Shown: positions 61,084 through 64,000 of the stretch, piece after piece
Layout: every line of letters starts with the position of its first letter
How positions within the stretch are numbered: position 1 is the stretch's first letter
The notes under the pieces: model-generated
Database searches by the model: none
What the model was told of the DNA's origin: nothing
Seen by the model: the letters and a program-made list of their open reading frames with translations, nothing else
NCBI GenBank assembly: GCA_002691205.1
Contig: NZHD01000086.1
Location: forward strand, 33,034-97,033
Length of the DNA: 64,000 nt
Reading direction: 5' to 3'
From: Deltaproteobacteria bacterium
GTDB taxonomy: Bacteria > Myxococcota_A > UBA9160 > UBA4427
Program-made: the position numbers and the translations under genes

Positions 61084-61378
61084 GGAGGTGGGGTCAAAAC
61101 CGGGTTCGGAGAACCAAGCGGACGAAAAGCTCCTCGCCCTGGACTTTTCGACCTTTGTTCTCTCGCTCTCGACCACCGCTCTTTACCAGATGGGACGAGT
61201 CCCTGACCCAGAAACAGGGGCAAAGATTGAGCCCAATCGCGTGATTGCTCAGCAGACCATCGATACGATCGAAATGCTTAGAGAGAAGACCCGAGGGAAC
61301 TTGGAGCCCGATGAGGCCAAATTGATCGATAGTTTGTTGTACGAGTTGCGCCTTCAATTCGTTGAGCCCGCGGACTAA
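61073..61378 (+). CDS. DUF1844 protein
   Basis: A 101-residue protein with the DUF1844 core: LDFSTFVLSLSTTALYQMG near 23-41, followed by PNRVIAQQTIDTIEMLREKT and the terminal SLLYELRLQFVE. The family is small, helical and found in deltaproteobacteria, Acidobacteria and Planctomycetes, usually next to lipid or envelope genes; its function is not known to me. ATG 61073 lies inside the end of the preceding gene; the in-frame GTG at 61055 adds six residues. ispE starts six bases after its stop, so the three genes are probably one operon. Confidence 0.85.
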   Translation: MKSEEVGSKPGSENQADEKLLALDFSTFVLSLSTTALYQMGRVPDPETGAKIEPNRVIAQQTIDTIEMLREKTRGNLEPDEAKLIDSLLYELRLQFVEPAD

Positions 61379-61384
61379 AGGTTC

Positions 61385-62350
61385 GTGGAGCCGGTTCTTT
61401 CACCCGCTGACGCGGCTTTATCCGTCCGAGTTTTGGCCCCCGCAAAGGTCAACTTGGGCTTGCGCGTGATCGGCGTCCGGCCAGATGGCTATCACCGCCT
61501 TGAGAGCGTTTTTGTGCCTTTGGACTGGTCTGACACGGTCCATCTCACTTGCTCGAGCCAGAGCCAGCGTCGAGTTCATTTAGTGAACCGTCAGGTCTCA
61601 AAGGGAGTGAGTTCTCGTCTTCTCACTGTGCCCGAGGGTGAAGAAAATTTGGCACACAGGGCCGCCATGGGTTTTTTGCAGAGGGCGGACCTCTCGGCTT
61701 CGGTTCAGATCGAGCTGACCAAGGAGATTCCGGCCGCAGCCGGCCTGGGTGGTGGATCGAGTGACGCCGGGGCGGTCTTGAGAGGACTCGCCAAAATCTG
61801 GCCCGAGGCCCTCCCCGAGACAGAAATGAGAGCCCTAGCTCTCTCTTTGGGGGCCGATGTGCCGTTCTTCCTGGACCCGCGACCGGCCTTGGTGTCTGGG
61901 ATTGGAGAGAAAATTGAACCTCTGGAGCGTTTTCCGGCGTTTTCGCTCCTCCTGGCGAATCCAGGGGAGGCCCTGTCCACCGCGAAGGTCTTCAAGGCAT
62001 GGGATGTCTTGGCGCCTTCGTTGACGCCCGCCCGTTCAGGCTCTACGCTGCGGGCCCTCTCGGCGTTTCTCGAAGTGGAACCGACGGAGTCTGGTCTGGG
62101 TCTTGCGGCTGGTCTTCAAGGTTTGCTCGTCAACGATCTAGAGGCATCGGCAAAGCGCTTGTGTCCCTCTGTGGGCCGGCTCTTGGCTAGTTTAAAAGAA
62201 TCTGGAGCGAAAGCGGTGAGTATGTCCGGAAGTGGGGCCACTGTTTTCGGAGTCTTTGATTCGTCGGAGAGCGCGCGAGGTGCGCAAAAAAATTTAGATC
62301 TCGGGGAGTCGGGATGGTCTTGGCTCGCTGCGTCGCAATCAGCTCGGTAA
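61385..62350 (+). CDS. ispE: 4-diphosphocytidyl-2-C-methyl-D-erythritol kinase
   Basis: A 321-residue GHMP kinase of the MEP isoprenoid pathway. LAPAKVNLGLRVIGVRPDGYHRL begins near 17 (cited by its ends, catalytic Lys in AKVN), PAAAGLGGGSSDAGA near 117-131 is the ATP loop, GADVPFFL near 155 contains the base Asp, and SMSGSGATVFGVF near 278-290 is the C-terminal glycine-rich motif. The start is GTG 61385 with AAAGG upstream. It leads into tRNA-Gln, prs and rplY, an order shared with many Gram-negative bacteria. With ispG it shows that this organism makes isoprenoids by the MEP route. Confidence 0.95.
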   Translation: MEPVLSPADAALSVRVLAPAKVNLGLRVIGVRPDGYHRLESVFVPLDWSDTVHLTCSSQSQRRVHLVNRQVSKGVSSRLLTVPEGEENLAHRAAMGFLQRADLSASVQIELTKEIPAAAGLGGGSSDAGAVLRGLAKIWPEALPETEMRALALSLGADVPFFLDPRPALVSGIGEKIEPLERFPAFSLLLANPGEALSTAKVFKAWDVLAPSLTPARSGSTLRALSAFLEVEPTESGLGLAAGLQGLLVNDLEASAKRLCPSVGRLLASLKESGAKAVSMSGSGATVFGVFDSSESARGAQKNLDLGESGWSWLAASQSAR

Positions 62351-62424
62351 GCTCTGCGTGGGCACGAGCGGGTAATCTGAAGAGTGGACGCGCTCGAGTT
62401 TGAAAAATAGGCAGGAATCACGTC

Positions 62425-62499
<75 letters not shown>

Positions 62500-62555
62500 G
62501 TTCCTGATTCCACTCAACATTGACACCCAATCGAACAATAAGGAAGGCATAGCAA

Positions 62556-63491
62556 ATGCAGGATCTCAGGCTCTTCTGCGGCAATGCCAATCAGAAACTC
62601 ACTCGAGACGTAGCCGCTTATTTGGGCATCGAGGTGGGGCGCGCAGATGTAGGCACATTCAGCGATGGTGAATGCAGCGTTGAAATCGGTGAGAACGTTC
62701 GAGGAAAGGACTGCTTCGTCGTCCAGTCCACATGTGGAAACGCCAATATTCACCTGATGGAACTTCTGATCATGATCGACGCCCTGAAACGTGCTTCAGC
62801 CCGTCGCATTACGGCGGTGATGCCTTATTACGGATACGCGCGTCAAGATCGGAAAGTGAAGCCTCGGGTGCCCATCACCGCGAAGTTAGTGGCTGATTTG
62901 ATCGCCACTGCGGGGGCCGACCGTGTGCTCTGTATGGACCTTCACGCCGGTCAGGTACAAGGTTTTTTCAATATTCCCGTCGACAATCTCTACGCGACCC
63001 CTCTTTTGCTGAGTGCAATCGAAAAAGATGTTCCAGGAGATGTGATGATCATCTCACCCGACGCCGGTGGGGTCGAGCGGGCGCGGGCCTTTGCCAAGCT
63101 ATTGGGTGTGAATCTGGCGATTATCGATAAGCGTCGTGAGGTGGCCAACGTCGCCAAGGTCATGAATATCATCGGCAACGTCGAGAATAAAACCTGCGTC
63201 ATCGTTGATGACATGGTGGATACAGCGGGAACACTGTGCGAAGCCTCGAAGGCATTGCTGGATTCGGGCGCAAATAGTGTTTACGCTGCGATCACTCACC
63301 CGGTGCTTTCAGGGCCTGCACTGAAACGAATCTCTGAGAGTGTGATTGAAAAATTGATCGTGACGGATACGATTCCGCTTCGCCCCGAAGCGGCCGATCA
63401 CGAGAAATTGAACGTGGTATCGATTGCGCGGATGATCGGCGAAGCCATCCGGCGCATTAATAACGAGGAGAGTGTGAGCGGCTTATTCTGA
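62556..63491 (+). CDS. prs: Ribose-phosphate pyrophosphokinase
   Basis: A 311-residue PRPP synthetase supplying the ribose donor for nucleotides, histidine and tryptophan. MQDLRLFCGNANQKLTRDVA opens the N-terminal domain (cited by its ends). Motifs present are RQDRKVKPRVPIT near 96-108, the metal-binding DLHAGQVQGFFNIPVDNL near 128-145, and the PRPP loop VDDMVDTAGT near 217-226. Length is normal. It starts 56 nt after the tRNA, so the tRNA and prs are probably in one transcript. bL25 follows after a hairpin. Confidence 0.97.
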   Translation: MQDLRLFCGNANQKLTRDVAAYLGIEVGRADVGTFSDGECSVEIGENVRGKDCFVVQSTCGNANIHLMELLIMIDALKRASARRITAVMPYYGYARQDRKVKPRVPITAKLVADLIATAGADRVLCMDLHAGQVQGFFNIPVDNLYATPLLLSAIEKDVPGDVMIISPDAGGVERARAFAKLLGVNLAIIDKRREVANVAKVMNIIGNVENKTCVIVDDMVDTAGTLCEASKALLDSGANSVYAAITHPVLSGPALKRISESVIEKLIVTDTIPLRPEAADHEKLNVVSIARMIGEAIRRINNEESVSGLF

Positions 63492-63514
63492 GGCGGCTTG
63501 CCAATTGATTTCAA

Positions 63515-63538
63515 ACGGGCGCGTCCAAACCGGCCCGT
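63515..63538 (+). terminator. Hairpin between prs and the bL25 gene
   Basis: ACGGGC at 63515-63520 and GCCCGT at 63533-63538 form a 6-bp stem with a 12-nt loop, followed by CTAGCTTTTATT. It could partially terminate prs transcription or adjust expression of the ribosomal protein downstream. Confidence 0.4.
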
Positions 63539-63563
63539 CTAGCTTTTATTCAAGGAGAGTATT

Positions 63564-64000
63564 GTGGGTGAAGTTTCAATCGCCGTTACGCAACGGGAAG
63601 AGAGTGGTAAGTCTGCGAACCGAAAGCTTCGAGCTGACGGGAAAGTGCCGGCTGTGGTTTATTCGAAGGGCGTCGACCCTCTGAAGTTGAGCTTAGACCC
63701 AGTCGTCCTAGACCGGAAGATTCGTGCGAGTCACGCTGGGATCAACACTCTTTTTGACCTCGAGGGGGAAGGCCAGCTGAATGGCCGAACCGTCATGGTT
63801 AAGGAACTGCAAAGAGACCCGGTCAAAGGGACGGTCTTGCATGCGGATTTTCACGAAATCGACTTGACGCAGCTTCTAAATGTCACCGTCCCGATTCAGC
63901 TGACCGGCACAGCGCCGGGTGTAAGCATGGGTGGTTTGATCGAACACACGCTCCGTGAGATTGAACTCGCGTGTATGCCGGGCTCCATTCCGGATGAAGT
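63564..64000 (+). CDS. rplY: Large ribosomal subunit protein bL25, CTC type (C-terminus beyond window)
   Basis: A GTG at 63564, preceded by AAGGAGAG, opens a frame that runs to the window edge (145 residues seen). The sequence EVSIAVTQREESGKSANRKLR, then GKVPAVVYSKGVDPLKLSLD and VMVKELQRDPVKGTVLHADFHEID (each cited in part), is the L25 5S-rRNA-binding domain. TVPIQLTGTAPGVSMGGLIEH begins the additional beta domain of the longer CTC form. It binds 5S rRNA in the large subunit. Its position after prs is conserved; pth would be the expected next gene, outside the window. Confidence 0.93.
   Translation, partial: MGEVSIAVTQREESGKSANRKLRADGKVPAVVYSKGVDPLKLSLDPVVLDRKIRASHAGINTLFDLEGEGQLNGRTVMVKELQRDPVKGTVLHADFHEIDLTQLLNVTVPIQLTGTAPGVSMGGLIEHTLREIELACMPGSIPDE

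Overview
The window is a dense, ordinary-looking bacterial chromosome segment with about 55 protein genes, one tRNA and no mobile elements. Several genes point to a diderm (Gram-negative type) cell: lolA, bamD, an Omp85-like barrel, a PilT-family ATPase and the ftsK-lolA and ispE-tRNA-prs-rplY neighbourhoods. Alongside these sit traits better known from Actinobacteria or from scattered uncultured lineages: a complete Pup-proteasome cluster, an F420H2:NADP+ oxidoreductase, class I lysyl-tRNA synthetase and a DUF3516-type helicase. A deltaproteobacterial-grade lineage (Myxococcota, Binatota or similar uncultured phyla) fits best, but that is inference; no rRNA is present.

Layout. 1-3.0 kb (minus): a Ski2-like helicase cut by the window edge, and a PP2C phosphatase. 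3.1-10.4 kb: nth, a CobW-like GTPase, glutathione reductase with an outer-membrane barrel, a Nudix enzyme, a small secreted protein and the M18 aminopeptidase. 10.4-15.0 kb: a methylsuccinyl-CoA-dehydrogenase-like flavoprotein, an inositol-phosphatase-family enzyme, and an overlapping hydrolase-DUF971-npdG operon. 15.0-19.0 kb: a 1.16-kb non-coding stretch holding a possible structured RNA and a probable cobalamin riboswitch, then B12-dependent ribonucleotide reductase. 19.2-30.9 kb: ETF-quinone oxidoreductase, lgt, a histidine kinase, a lytic transglycosylase, a lipase-moaC pair, an ECF sigma/anti-sigma pair, radC and PilZ. 30.9-34.8 kb: ssb diverging from ftsK-lolA.

35.2-42.4 kb is the centrepiece. 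It holds mpa (own promoter, about 390-nt leader, intrinsic terminator) followed by dop-pup-prcB-prcA-pafA. Together these encode everything needed to tag proteins with Pup, remove the tag, unfold the substrate and degrade it. Pup ends directly in GGE, so Dop is not needed to activate it. A small membrane coiled-coil protein of unknown function follows, then mreB and class I lysS.

46-64 kb holds housekeeping blocks: ruvX-mltG-SCP2 (minus); pgpA-cinA-recA-pilT-alaS-ispG (plus); bamD-TPR-cvpA (minus); and a phosphatidyltransferase, DUF1844, ispE, tRNA-Gln, prs and bL25 (plus, cut by the window end).

No CRISPR array, insertion sequence, prophage or classical defence locus was seen. The most notable biology is the diderm Pup-proteasome locus with its unusual transcriptional layout, followed by the two RNA candidates upstream of nrdJ.
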